From assembly GCA_018377235.1 (NCBI GenBank), contig JAGZZT010000005.1, forward strand, positions 47,672 through 111,671: a stretch of DNA of 64,000 nucleotides, given 5' to 3'. The stretch's first letter is position 1; the number at the start of each line of letters is the position of its first letter. This document shows, one piece after another, positions 18,401 to 24,524 of this stretch. The translations under genes were made by a program, and so were the position numbers. Source of the DNA: Clostridium sp. (GTDB lineage Bacteria > Bacillota > Clostridia > Lachnospirales > Lachnospiraceae). The notes beneath the pieces were generated by a model. It worked only from the letters and a program-made list of their open reading frames with translations. It ran no database searches and had not been told where the DNA came from.

Positions 18401-19009
18401 GTAAATACCGCTTCCTGAATACCAGCGGCTGGACGGAGTCTTGTGATCTACCTTTACGGCGATTACATTGTCTCCGCCGTAGTTCAGATACGGAGTCAGG
18501 TCAAAGGAAAACGGCGAGTATCCATAGGGATGGGTTCCCACCTGATGTCCATTGATATACACAGTGGCGTTCATGTACACGCCGTCGAAATCCACGCGGA
18601 CCTGCTTTGTGGCAGCTTCCTTCGGAACTGTGAAATTCTTTCTGTACCATCCAGTTCCTCCCGGAAGATAGCCGCTCTCCGCCTCCATATTTGGAGAGTA
18701 ATCCTGCTCGATGCTGTAGTCATGAGGCAGGCTCACTGCCCTCCACTTGGAGTCGTCAAAATTGACTTCCTGCGCATTGCCGGCATTTCCCAGGAAAAAC
18801 TTCCAGTTGCTGTTGAAGTCCTGAGACCGGACTGAGCCGTCATAGAAATTCACAAACACAGTCTCCGCGTCTGAAACCATCTGCGTGTCGTCTTCCGCTG
18901 AGGAAAAGAGCGTAACCAGCGGAGCGGCGTAGGCTGGGCCGGGAACAGACGATACCGCCATCACCAGGCTCAGCAGAGCCGGCACTACACGTTTCGTTTT
19001 TTTCTTCAT
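12464..19009 (-). CDS. Giant secreted, cell-wall-attached GH2 beta-galactosidase-family protein
   Basis: Residues 1-29 are a Sec signal peptide. Residues about 55-690 form a glycoside hydrolase 2 core: sugar-binding jelly roll, Ig-like domain and barrel with the acid/base Glu477 (SLGNEV) and probable nucleophile Glu566 (YGSETAS). Next come an Ig-like module (690-760), an invasin-like Ig domain (800-910), two group-4 Ig domains (925-1075), a discoidin-like domain (1090-1250), a small beta domain, a second discoidin-like domain (1340-1485), an acidic Ser/Ala/Asp linker (1725-1765), an InlB B-repeat (1893-1950), a FIVAR helix pair (1960-2030), a Gly/Ser linker and cell-wall-binding repeats (2064-2181). 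It probably strips beta-linked galactose from host glycans or plant polysaccharide at the cell surface. The exact substrate is not readable. A nine-base G run lies in codons 317-319. Confidence 0.93.
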   Translation of the reverse strand: MKKKTKRVVPALLSLVMAVSSVPGPAYAAPLVTLFSSAEDDTQMVSDAETVFVNFYDGSVRSQDFNSNWKFFLGNAGNAQEVNFDDSKWRAVSLPHDYSIEQDYSPNMEAESGYLPGGTGWYRKNFTVPKEAATKQVRVDFDGVYMNATVYINGHQVGTHPYGYSPFSFDLTPYLNYGGDNVIAVKVDHKTPSSRWYSGSGIYRDVKLTITPMVHEALHGTKVELPDLESNKSNPSVHVETAVQNESGSEAEVTVSHRIYRKDDDSKTPIGEITADPVKVASGATVTVESDMTASNPELWTLDDPYLYVMETKISTGGGISDVTTSDFGFRYFDFDSSTGFSLNGENMKLKGVCMHHDQGSLGAEAWDRAIERQVEILKDMGCNAIRVTHNPAAQDLIDICNEKGMLVIEEMFDGWHGAKNQNSEDYAKWYGKNIEDGNLILGQEEGGMTWAEFDMKSVIRRDWNAPSVISWSLGNEVMEGIGIGVGDYPNQAQKLIAWAVETDDTRPVTTGDNKLKSGLAQSQQIGEKLAAKGGLVGFNYTALNGNNTLSDYHTKHPDWKIYGSETASSINSRGVYNEKLYDRQLTAYDESKVNWGHLASDAWYTTIQKDFVAGEFVWTGFDYIGEPTKWNNVGSGAVEAWPSPKNSYFGIIDTAGLPKDSYYLYQSLWNEDENTLHILPAWNGDVIEKDDQGNVKVVVYSDAPTVELYFTPTGGEEKLIGTKTMTEKRSEGENGAEGLYTYQMYEGDDKDSTAHKNLYRTWKVPYEDGTLRAVAKDASGREISNTVGRNVVKTAGKAAKIEAEADSDRIDADGDDLSYITVTITDENGTMVPDADNHVKFTVEGDGKLVGLDNGWTTDHDSYQADNRRAFNGQLVAIVQSTEEDGSFTLKAEAEGLKGCEVTVNTEAVESGETDPDAGNMVASYEISKNYYVKVGYEPVLPETLPVTYTDGTTAELPVVWDTIPQDKLDEEGSFLLSGDMEGTKVSVSINMISQIAAILNYSTTVHLGEDPLLPESRQLVSEDGEILNIALPVEWDERPAEDYKDEGIVTVNGTVSVFGEPMDVTASVRVQKEKAVITDNVGTKAKVSQTVGKASDTLSAINDGSTKSVDAASGPNKSRWSNWDYTKETQNNPPAELQFVFDTQETLGQIKVYFVRDNGSLRFPDPGITKIYVSNDMKQWTELHTLGVKETIPDKETSSMVKCYTYDFAPMGATYLKLEIHNNKVGSEGAAGASMPTTGITEVELYRSEGRFTANSSTVLSSLTLNGVEVPESALKAGEYNTPMSVVEELEAASEENAAITVLPAADGQVKILLESEDHSKMGEFIIHLEQESTGSADDDSMDYPVGDMKVTVGDEYGTDKKENALDNNYGTVWHTHWNQATPVEKRWIQLELDKETNIDALRYYSRTGSHNGRVNKYKVEVSSDGNTWTTAATGKWENTAGWKIAAFEEPVKAKFVKLTGLETYGDTENKFMSAAEVRVRTARDTVKLTEENVTLPEDTFIMDEDQTPVKPEVSVSIDGKDLRYGIDYTVNYENNDKPGIGTVIVKGIMDYSGVIRLEFRIVGSNTQNVTVLDGIIIKLDDQELEGQTQIEAESGRIVTVKADAKDGMEFDHWRTAPTNLLSKEDMKKEEVSFIIPESGSRLHAVYREEGEDKPSKEAYTTAEPSNWFAFGDESDMEALLEAALTDSDEVILQRGGTAEVKMNLKHSKKEPSKMDILKSYELLASPSDAEEDDDDKNATSKATASNAEKSETVKASASDAEETLNPRDILKAEVLSPLKAVKEEAGLNDDEEAARTTKIAFWIRTTAAKSVANSTGNPTVTQLVDPKLPEVQITAELPKDDRRMEDYQVMRYEYSEDGTSVSVVSCEVEGNNLIFDAAPDGVYAVMYTQCFDVIFEDYDKTVLSKQRVAYGNAAEAPEDPKREGYTFVGWNKDFDYVTSDMRIRAMYEEGEEKPEVNKDRLEAKIEEIQRKMDALDEDDYTSSSWSNLEDALDEAIAVLEDENATQAQVNKAAEKLDKAYKALKKRGGGSSHSGGSGGSGHSSSRPLYGNSEPQPLDGGAYVTNGTWTNVQDGWTFTKENGEKAVSCWIYTLWGDSYEWYYFNAEGRMATGWVEADGHTFYLNPVSDGTRGKMMTGWQLIDGKYYYFNTVSDGTRGALYRNRTTPDGYQVGADGVWIQ

Positions 19010-19336
19010 AAAAATTTCCCCCTGATTTCACCGTTTTAAACGGTGCCTTTCGTTTACAGTTCCTTTGCTGCAGAAACAGCCGCTGAAACGGCTGAATTCT
19101 GTCTTTCTGATAAGCCAAAAAACCATTTTTTCCTTCCCAAACTATCCTCAGCTTATCTAATATTCATAATTATAAAGACAATTCCGGCAAAACAACATAC
19201 AAATTTCAACGAAGTTAGGGTGAAATTCCAACGAAGTTTTCATCAGTTTTCTACATTTTTATTTGTGATATAACATATTTTTTATAGCACTTCTCACATA
19301 AACCGTCTTATTTCACTTGAAGCCACCGGAAACGAT

Positions 19337-19410
19337 GTTTTATTCCTAGGGGGAGTTCGTGGAAAGTGGCAACATGCTGCGTTTTATTCTTGGGAGATTC
19401 GCGAAAGAGG
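19337..19410. repeat. Imperfect tandem repeat in the glycosidase upstream region
   Basis: Two copies start at 19337 and 19381 (period 44). Both begin GTTTTATTC, then have a GGG-rich stretch, TTCG and a purine-rich G(G/A)AA(A)G segment. They lie 330-400 bases upstream of the glycosidase start in a gene-free stretch (19010-19543). The rest of that stretch is AT-rich promoter-type sequence and the terminator of the convergent-facing side. Confidence 0.4.
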
Positions 19411-19489
19411 GAAATACACTACTTTTTATATCTTAAGGCGTCTGCGACAGATTTGTGCTGACCTCTCTTCTGCCGCAGGAATCTGAAAA

Positions 19490-19517
19490 GGCGGGACACG
19501 CCTTCGCGAATCCCGCC
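19490..19517 (-). terminator. Terminator of the 2-hydroxyacid dehydrogenase gene
   Basis: GGCGGGA (19490-19496) pairs with TCCCGCC (19511-19517). The minus strand continues TTTTC. It lies 27 bases after the stop codon. Confidence 0.7.
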
Positions 19518-19543
19518 TTGATATAATACTATATTATCTTTTA

Positions 19544-20488
19544 TTACAGGCCAAGTGCCTCTTTTACCTTAGCTGTAATATGGATACCGATATCCTTGGA
19601 AGCGTCTACAGACTGTGCTCCGATGTGCGGGGAAACAATGAAGTTATCGCACTCGAACAGCGGGCTTGCAAATGTATCGTTTCCTGTCAGGCCGCTGCCT
19701 GCCAGCTCGTTCTCCATAACGTCTGTTGCATATCCGCCGATCTTGCCTGCCTTTAATGCCTCATACATATCCTTCTCATTTACGATTCCGCCGCGGCTCA
19801 TGTTAAGAACTACTGCGTCATCCTTCATCTCAGCGATGGATTTAGCATTGAACAGATCCTTTGTCTCTGGTGTTAACGGTACATGGATGGATACAAAATC
19901 AGCAACTTTTAAGAGCTCGTCAATGCTCATACCTGTTGCATGCTCCTTCTCAAAGTCCTCAGCCTTTAAGAATGGGTCGTAAGCAACAACTGTCATGCCG
20001 AATGCGCGTCCCAGCTCGCCTACGCGGCGTCCAATACGGCCAAAGCCCATAACGCCCAGTGTCTTTCCGCGAAGCTCGCGGCCAACGAACTTGTACTTAT
20101 CCCACTCGTGCTTAACCTTAACATCTGTATTAGCTGTCATGGTTCCGCGGGAAATGTCAAGCATCTTGGAAATGGTAAGCTCTGCAACTGCATTTGCATT
20201 TAAGCCAGGAGCGTTGAAGATCTGGATTCCTTTCTCCTTAGCGTAATCCATATCAATATGATTTAAGCCAACGGAGCAGACACCGATAATCTTTAAGTTC
20301 TTAGCTGCATCGATGATATCCTTATCAATCTTTGGATCAACACGCATGATCAGAACGTCAACATCTCCGATCTCAGCGAGAACCTGCTCCTTGGAGGAAG
20401 GCAGATTATCTGCTGTCTTTACTTCCATGTATTTTCCCAGCTCTTCTGCAATGCCTGCATATACCTTATCAATAATAAGACACTTCAT
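19544..20488 (-). CDS. NAD-dependent D-2-hydroxyacid dehydrogenase (SerA-like)
   Basis: The 314-residue protein belongs to the D-isomer-specific 2-hydroxyacid dehydrogenase family. It has the NAD-binding loop GVMGFGRIGRRVGELGRAFG, substrate-side CSVGLNHID and NANAVAELT, catalytic Arg in NMSRGGIVNE, a Glu in the ENELAG region, and His in SPHIGAQS. It lacks the C-terminal ACT domain of full-length SerA. Candidate reactions are 3-phosphoglycerate oxidation, hydroxypyruvate reduction or 2-oxoglutarate/2-hydroxyglutarate interconversion. Being directly downstream of gdhA makes the last attractive, but it does not resemble the Acidaminococcus HgdH sequence closely as I remember it. AAAGGAG precedes the start. 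Confidence 0.85.
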   Translation of the reverse strand: MKCLIIDKVYAGIAEELGKYMEVKTADNLPSSKEQVLAEIGDVDVLIMRVDPKIDKDIIDAAKNLKIIGVCSVGLNHIDMDYAKEKGIQIFNAPGLNANAVAELTISKMLDISRGTMTANTDVKVKHEWDKYKFVGRELRGKTLGVMGFGRIGRRVGELGRAFGMTVVAYDPFLKAEDFEKEHATGMSIDELLKVADFVSIHVPLTPETKDLFNAKSIAEMKDDAVVLNMSRGGIVNEKDMYEALKAGKIGGYATDVMENELAGSGLTGNDTFASPLFECDNFIVSPHIGAQSVDASKDIGIHITAKVKEALGL

Positions 20489-20546
20489 AGTGAATTCTAT
20501 CTCCTTTCAGTTTTAGACAGCGCCTGACGGCCTGTCTGGTTTAAAT

Positions 20547-20612
20547 AAGGGCCGCTGCCTTAAGCGGCGCCTGTTGCCAGGCATTAACCACTTAATGCAG
20601 CAGCCCTTTTTA
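20547..20612 (-). terminator. Branched terminator after gdhA
   Basis: AAGGGCCGCTGC (20547-20558) pairs with GCAGCAGCCCTT (20597-20608), with smaller palindromes inside (CCTG..CAGG, TTAA..). The minus strand then reads ATTTAA. It lies between gdhA and the dehydrogenase gene, so most gdhA transcripts probably stop here. Confidence 0.7.
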
Positions 20613-20650
20613 CTTAGATAACCGCTTTATGTAACGATTGTCGATACTGA

Positions 20651-22003
20651 TTACCAGCAGATACCCTGTGCCATCATAGCGTCAGCAACCTTCTGGAAAC
20701 CAACGATGTTAGCACCAGCTACCAGGTTGTAACCTAAGCCGTACTTCTCAGCAGCCTCAGCAGAACCATCATGGATACCTGTCATGATCTGATGAAGTTT
20801 TGTATCAACTTCCTCAGCTGTCCAGGAGTATCTCTCGCTGTTCTGGCTCATCTCAAGACCGGATACAAGAACGCCGCCTGCGTTTACAGCCTTGGAAGGA
20901 GCTACTACCATGTTCTTCTGCTCCATTAAGAACTTAAGAGCCTCGTTTGTAGTTGGCATGTTAGCAACCTCAATGTAGTACTTGATGTTGTTAGCAACGA
21001 TTCTCTTAGCCTGCTCAAGGTCAACGTCGTTCTGTGTAGCACATGGCATGATGATATCAACCTTCTGGCCCCATGGCTTCTCGCCTGGGAAGAACTGTAC
21101 GCCGAACTTGTCTGCGTAATCCTGAACTTTGTTACGTCCAGATGCTCTCATCTCCAGCATGTAGTTGATCTTCTCCTCTGTTACAACACCGTCTGGATCG
21201 TAGATGTATCCATCTGGTCCGGAAAGTGTAACAGCCTTAGCGCCTAACTCAGCTAACTTCTTAGCAGCACCCCAAGCTACGTTACCGAAACCTGCCAGAG
21301 CAACTGTCTTGCCTGCCAGAGTATCGTTCTCGTGCTTCATAACAGCCTCTACATAGTAAACAGCGCCGTATCCTGTAGCCTCTGGACGAACCAGGGAACC
21401 ACCGAAGGATCTGCCCTTACCTGTAATAGTTCCGTTCTCGAAAGCACCTCTGATCTTTCTGTACTGTCCGTACATATAACCAATCTCACGAGCACCTACG
21501 CCAAGGTCACCAGCTGGGATATCTACGTCTGGTCCAATGTGACGATATAACTCTGTCATGAAGGACTGGCAGAATCTCATAACTTCGCCGTCGCTTCTGC
21601 CGTTCGGATCGAAGTCGGAACCACCCTTAGCACCACCCATAGGAAGTGTTGTTAAGCTGTTCTTAAATGTCTGCTCGAAGCCTAAGAACTTCATGATGGA
21701 AAGGTTTACAGAAGGAGCGAAACGTAAGCCGCCCTTGTACGGTCCAATAGCGCCGTTGAACTGTACGCGGTAGCCGCGGTTTACATGAGTCTGTCCGTTG
21801 TCATCAACCCACGGAACACGGAACTCAATTGTTCTCTCCGGCTCAACCATTCTCTCAAGAAGAGCAACCTTCTCATACTCTGGATGTGCATCAACAACCG
21901 GGCCTAAAGAAGATAAAACTTCCTCTGCTGTCTGAAGGAACTCTGGCTCATGTGCGTTTTTCTCTTTGAGTTCTGCAAGAACTCTGTCAACATACTTGCT
22001 CAT
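20651..22003 (-). CDS. gdhA: Glutamate dehydrogenase, hexameric catabolic type
   Basis: This enzyme oxidatively deaminates glutamate to 2-oxoglutarate and ammonia. The 450-residue protein looks very close to the NAD-specific Clostridium symbiosum enzyme over its full length, as recalled. Seen blocks include YKGGLRFAPSVNLSIMKFLG, the catalytic Lys in PMGGAKGGSDFDP, DLGVGAREIGYMYGQY, the dinucleotide loop ALAGFGNVAWGAAKKL, and VAPSKAVNAGGVLVSG. The start at 22003 has AGGAGG upstream and a GTTGAGT-GAAA-ACTCAC hairpin in its leader (22035-22051). It is flanked by gltS and a 2-hydroxyacid dehydrogenase, which suggests a role in amino acid fermentation. Confidence 0.98.
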   Translation of the reverse strand: MSKYVDRVLAELKEKNAHEPEFLQTAEEVLSSLGPVVDAHPEYEKVALLERMVEPERTIEFRVPWVDDNGQTHVNRGYRVQFNGAIGPYKGGLRFAPSVNLSIMKFLGFEQTFKNSLTTLPMGGAKGGSDFDPNGRSDGEVMRFCQSFMTELYRHIGPDVDIPAGDLGVGAREIGYMYGQYRKIRGAFENGTITGKGRSFGGSLVRPEATGYGAVYYVEAVMKHENDTLAGKTVALAGFGNVAWGAAKKLAELGAKAVTLSGPDGYIYDPDGVVTEEKINYMLEMRASGRNKVQDYADKFGVQFFPGEKPWGQKVDIIMPCATQNDVDLEQAKRIVANNIKYYIEVANMPTTNEALKFLMEQKNMVVAPSKAVNAGGVLVSGLEMSQNSERYSWTAEEVDTKLHQIMTGIHDGSAEAAEKYGLGYNLVAGANIVGFQKVADAMMAQGICW

Positions 22004-22079
22004 TGGAATATACCTCCTGCTTTCGCATTAATATTGTGAGTTTTCACTCAACAAAGTAGCCTCTTTGCTTCATGTCTAC

Positions 22080-22104
22080 ATTGTACCAAAAAGACTGCAA
22101 AAAA
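22080..22104 (-). promoter_or_regulatory. gdhA promoter with degenerate TTTTG repeat
   Basis: On the minus strand a -10-like TACAAT occupies 22080-22085. No good -35 is found at 17 bases (TAGATT). The spacer and -35 region instead hold TTTTGC-N5-TTTTGG, a degenerate version of the repeat seen before gltS. The leader to the ATG is about 70 bases. Confidence 0.4.
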
Positions 22105-22159
22105 TCTACTGTTTTTGTGAAAATCTTACGTTCTTTTTAAATTATAACTCATAATCCGT

Positions 22160-22220
22160 GTATAATCAAATTAATATCGCATTATACATATTATTATGTT
22201 TCATTTATATTACATAATAA
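22160..22220. promoter_or_regulatory. Two AT-rich inverted repeats upstream of gdhA
   Basis: GTATAAT (22160-22166) faces ATTATAC (22181-22187), and TTATTATGT (22191-22199) faces ACATAATAA (22212-22220). Both have arm centres 21 bases apart, two helical turns, as expected for dimeric regulators. They lie about 75-140 bases upstream of the gdhA -10. The 322-base gap 22004-22326 otherwise holds the gdhA promoter and gltS terminator. Confidence 0.35.
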
Positions 22221-22287
22221 CGGACAGTCCGGGGCTTTCCCTGGTTATCAGGCAAAACCTGCAGGCTCTCCGCCTCAATGCAATAAA

Positions 22288-22310
22288 CAGCCGGCCCAGA
22301 GGACCGGCTG
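22288..22310 (-). terminator. Terminator of gltS
   Basis: CAGCCGG (22288-22294) pairs with CCGGCTG (22304-22310). On the minus strand the stem is followed by TTTATTG. It lies 17 bases after the gltS stop codon. Confidence 0.8.
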
Positions 22311-22326
22311 AAAATTCAAACGCTGA

Positions 22327-23514
22327 TTAACCTAAGAAGTTGATAAAAGCTGTCAGGATAGTAGCGTTGAAGAAGTCGATGAACAGGGAACCTACTAACG
22401 GTACTACCATGAATGCGGTAGGAGCCGGACCATACTGTCCTACTACTGCCTGCATATTTGCCATAGCGTTTGGAGTAGCGCCCATACCAAAACCGCAGAA
22501 ACCTGTTGTCATAACTGCTGCATCGTAGTTGCGTCCTAATACGTTGAATACAACGAAGTTAGCGTATAAGAACATAAGAACTGTCTGAGCTGCTAACATT
22601 ACTACTAACGGAAGAGCCAGCTCTGCCAGCTGCCATAACTTCATGTCGATCATGGCAAGTCCCAGGAATACAGATAAGCAGAAACCGCCTACTACACCGA
22701 TTTCCTCCATCGGAAGCTCCTTTTTCGTAACATCTGCTACGTTACGGATTACTGCACCGACTAACATAGCACCGATGTAGAATGGGAAAGTCATCAGTTT
22801 TCCAAGAAGCATGGAAACGATTGTACCGAAACCAATTGCAATAATCAGAGCCAGAACTGCATCCAGGAATCTCTTGGAATCAATCTTTCCTGCATCCTCT
22901 GCCTCAGATCCGCCATCTGCTGCAGCTTCTGCAGAGTGAAGTTTAAATTTCTTAATCTTAGATGTAGCGATAGGTCCGCCGATAGCGCAGCCTGCTACCA
23001 GACCGAAAGTTGCGGAGGCGATCGCTACTACGTTTGCATTCGCTACGCCTAAATCCTCCAGAAGAGGTCCGAAGGAACCTGCTGTTCCATGTCCTCCTAC
23101 CATCGGGATGGAACCTGTAGCAAGACCCAGTCTCGGATCAAGGCCAAATGCTGTGGCAAGACCTGCTCCCATAACATTCTGGAGAACTACCATAACTAAA
23201 GCCAGTCCAAGGAAAATAATCGTCTGAACGCCGCCCTTTTTCAGCATTCTGAAAGATGCTGTAAAACCAACGCTGCAGAAAAATCCTACCATGAAAACAT
23301 TTTTTAATGTCATGTCTGCATTAATTTCAATAATTCCGGCAGATCTTACAATACAATGAACAATCGCGTAAACAAAGCCGCCAACAACCGGCGCCGGGAT
23401 ACAATAGCGATCCAGAATCGGAATCTTCTTTACAAGGAAACGTCCCAGCAGAAGCACGAGAGCTGCGACTGCAGTTGCCTGATACATATCAAGCTCTAAA
23501 AGTGGTGCTGTCAT
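22327..23514 (-). CDS. gltS: Sodium/glutamate symporter GltS
   Basis: A 395-residue polytopic membrane protein that imports glutamate with sodium. It has about ten hydrophobic segments arranged in two inverted halves. Family signatures are IPAPVVGGF near residue 40, GSIPMVGGHGTAG near residue 135 and the matching C-terminal GFCGFGMGATPNAMANM. A polar loop (about 190-215, Ala/Glu-rich) separates the halves. AGGT/GGAGG lies before the ATG at 23514, with an exact TTTTGT-N4-TTTTGT repeat about 50 bases upstream. It lies between gdhA and the GlnL-like regulator gene. Confidence 0.96.
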   Translation of the reverse strand: MTAPLLELDMYQATAVAALVLLLGRFLVKKIPILDRYCIPAPVVGGFVYAIVHCIVRSAGIIEINADMTLKNVFMVGFFCSVGFTASFRMLKKGGVQTIIFLGLALVMVVLQNVMGAGLATAFGLDPRLGLATGSIPMVGGHGTAGSFGPLLEDLGVANANVVAIASATFGLVAGCAIGGPIATSKIKKFKLHSAEAAADGGSEAEDAGKIDSKRFLDAVLALIIAIGFGTIVSMLLGKLMTFPFYIGAMLVGAVIRNVADVTKKELPMEEIGVVGGFCLSVFLGLAMIDMKLWQLAELALPLVVMLAAQTVLMFLYANFVVFNVLGRNYDAAVMTTGFCGFGMGATPNAMANMQAVVGQYGPAPTAFMVVPLVGSLFIDFFNATILTAFINFLG

Positions 23515-23561
23515 ACATATACCTCCAATATTTTTGATGGTGGTACTGTAACATGCGGCTT

Positions 23562-23577
23562 ACAAAATACTACAAAA
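23562..23577 (-). promoter_or_regulatory. GlnL-type operator (direct repeat) before gltS
   Basis: The minus strand reads TTTTGT-AGTA-TTTTGT. From memory this is exactly the Bacillus subtilis GlnL recognition pattern TTTTGT-N4-TTTTGT described at the glsA-glnT promoter. Here it sits upstream of gltS and next to genes for a GlnL/GlnK-like pair. A weak -10 (TACAGT) lies about 18 bases downstream of the second repeat's start, so the site would overlap the -35 region. Confidence 0.6.
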
Positions 23578-23671
23578 AAAAACAGGAATCTGTTAAAAAA
23601 ACGCAAAGATTTTTTCAGAAAGTTTATGAACTGTTTATTTTTGGCAGGAAACACACGGCTCCGGTTCCACT

Positions 23672-24523
23672 TTAGAAGCGGGATTCACGATCTGCCGCCA
23701 GCATCAAACTGTCAATAAACTTCTTAATGCTGACTTTTCCTCCATATTTACGTTTTCCGCGGATATGATCCATCTCTGCCCGGATTTCTTCAAAAGGAAA
23801 GAGAGTACCTGAGTAAGCGGTAAAAGTTTCATTCATAAAGTCCTCGATCCCCATATGCGCCAGATTAGCCATACCTACGGCGATAGCACGGCGTACCCTC
23901 TGTTCCATGTTCTTAGGAGCCGCACTTAAAATCTCACACAGCTGGCCAATACTGACCTGGGAGATAGGCTTATTGTTGGCATGAAGATACTGACATATTT
24001 TAATGATGTCATCGCAGCCCTTTTCTCCCGACATTCCAATCCTGTTCAAGATAACCTGAAGCTTCTTTACATATCCGTCGTTTTTCTTTTTTTCTTCAGG
24101 GATTTCCTTCATCTCTGCCAGGAACATCTTTCTGATATTGGAAAGAGTTCTCTCGTTATGAATCTGGCGCTCCACATTTTCAATCACAGATTTTACTTCT
24201 ATTATATTAATAGGCTTACTAATAAAAAAGTCGATGCCAGCGCTGTAGGCTTTTCCGATCAACTCCTTGGCCGACACCTGAGAAATCATGATAAACCGGG
24301 AGCCGCAGCCAGCTTCCTTCAGTTCCCTCACAAGCTGAATCCCATCCTTTTCGGGCATTAGAAAGTCCACCAGCACCACATCCGGATTCAAACGCACAAT
24401 CTCCTCCATGTCTGCCGGCTGTCCGCCGGAAGTTCCGCAGACATTTCCCAGTTCGTTGGTTTCTATTATATCTTCCAGAATATTGATCACTGTTCTGTCA
24501 TCTTCTACAATATAAATTTCCAT
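23672..24523 (-). CDS. GlnL/YcbB-like response regulator
   Basis: The 283-residue protein has a receiver domain at residues 1-120 with acidic pocket residues Glu7/Asp8/Asp9, phospho-acceptor Asp53 (VVLVDFLMP) and Lys103 (FISKP). The C-terminal half (about 150-280) is the YcbB-type DNA-binding domain of the Bacillus GlnL family (VRRAIAVGMANLAHMG, FEEIRAEMDHIRGK), rather than a GerE or OmpR domain. Bacillus GlnL activates glutaminase and glutamine uptake genes in response to glutamine. Here the neighbour is gltS, suggesting glutamate or glutamine control of uptake. Its ATG starts one base after the kinase stop codon, so the two are translationally linked. Confidence 0.85.
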   Translation of the reverse strand: MEIYIVEDDRTVINILEDIIETNELGNVCGTSGGQPADMEEIVRLNPDVVLVDFLMPEKDGIQLVRELKEAGCGSRFIMISQVSAKELIGKAYSAGIDFFISKPINIIEVKSVIENVERQIHNERTLSNIRKMFLAEMKEIPEEKKKNDGYVKKLQVILNRIGMSGEKGCDDIIKICQYLHANNKPISQVSIGQLCEILSAAPKNMEQRVRRAIAVGMANLAHMGIEDFMNETFTAYSGTLFPFEEIRAEMDHIRGKRKYGGKVSIKKFIDSLMLAADRESRF

Positions 24524-24524
24524 A

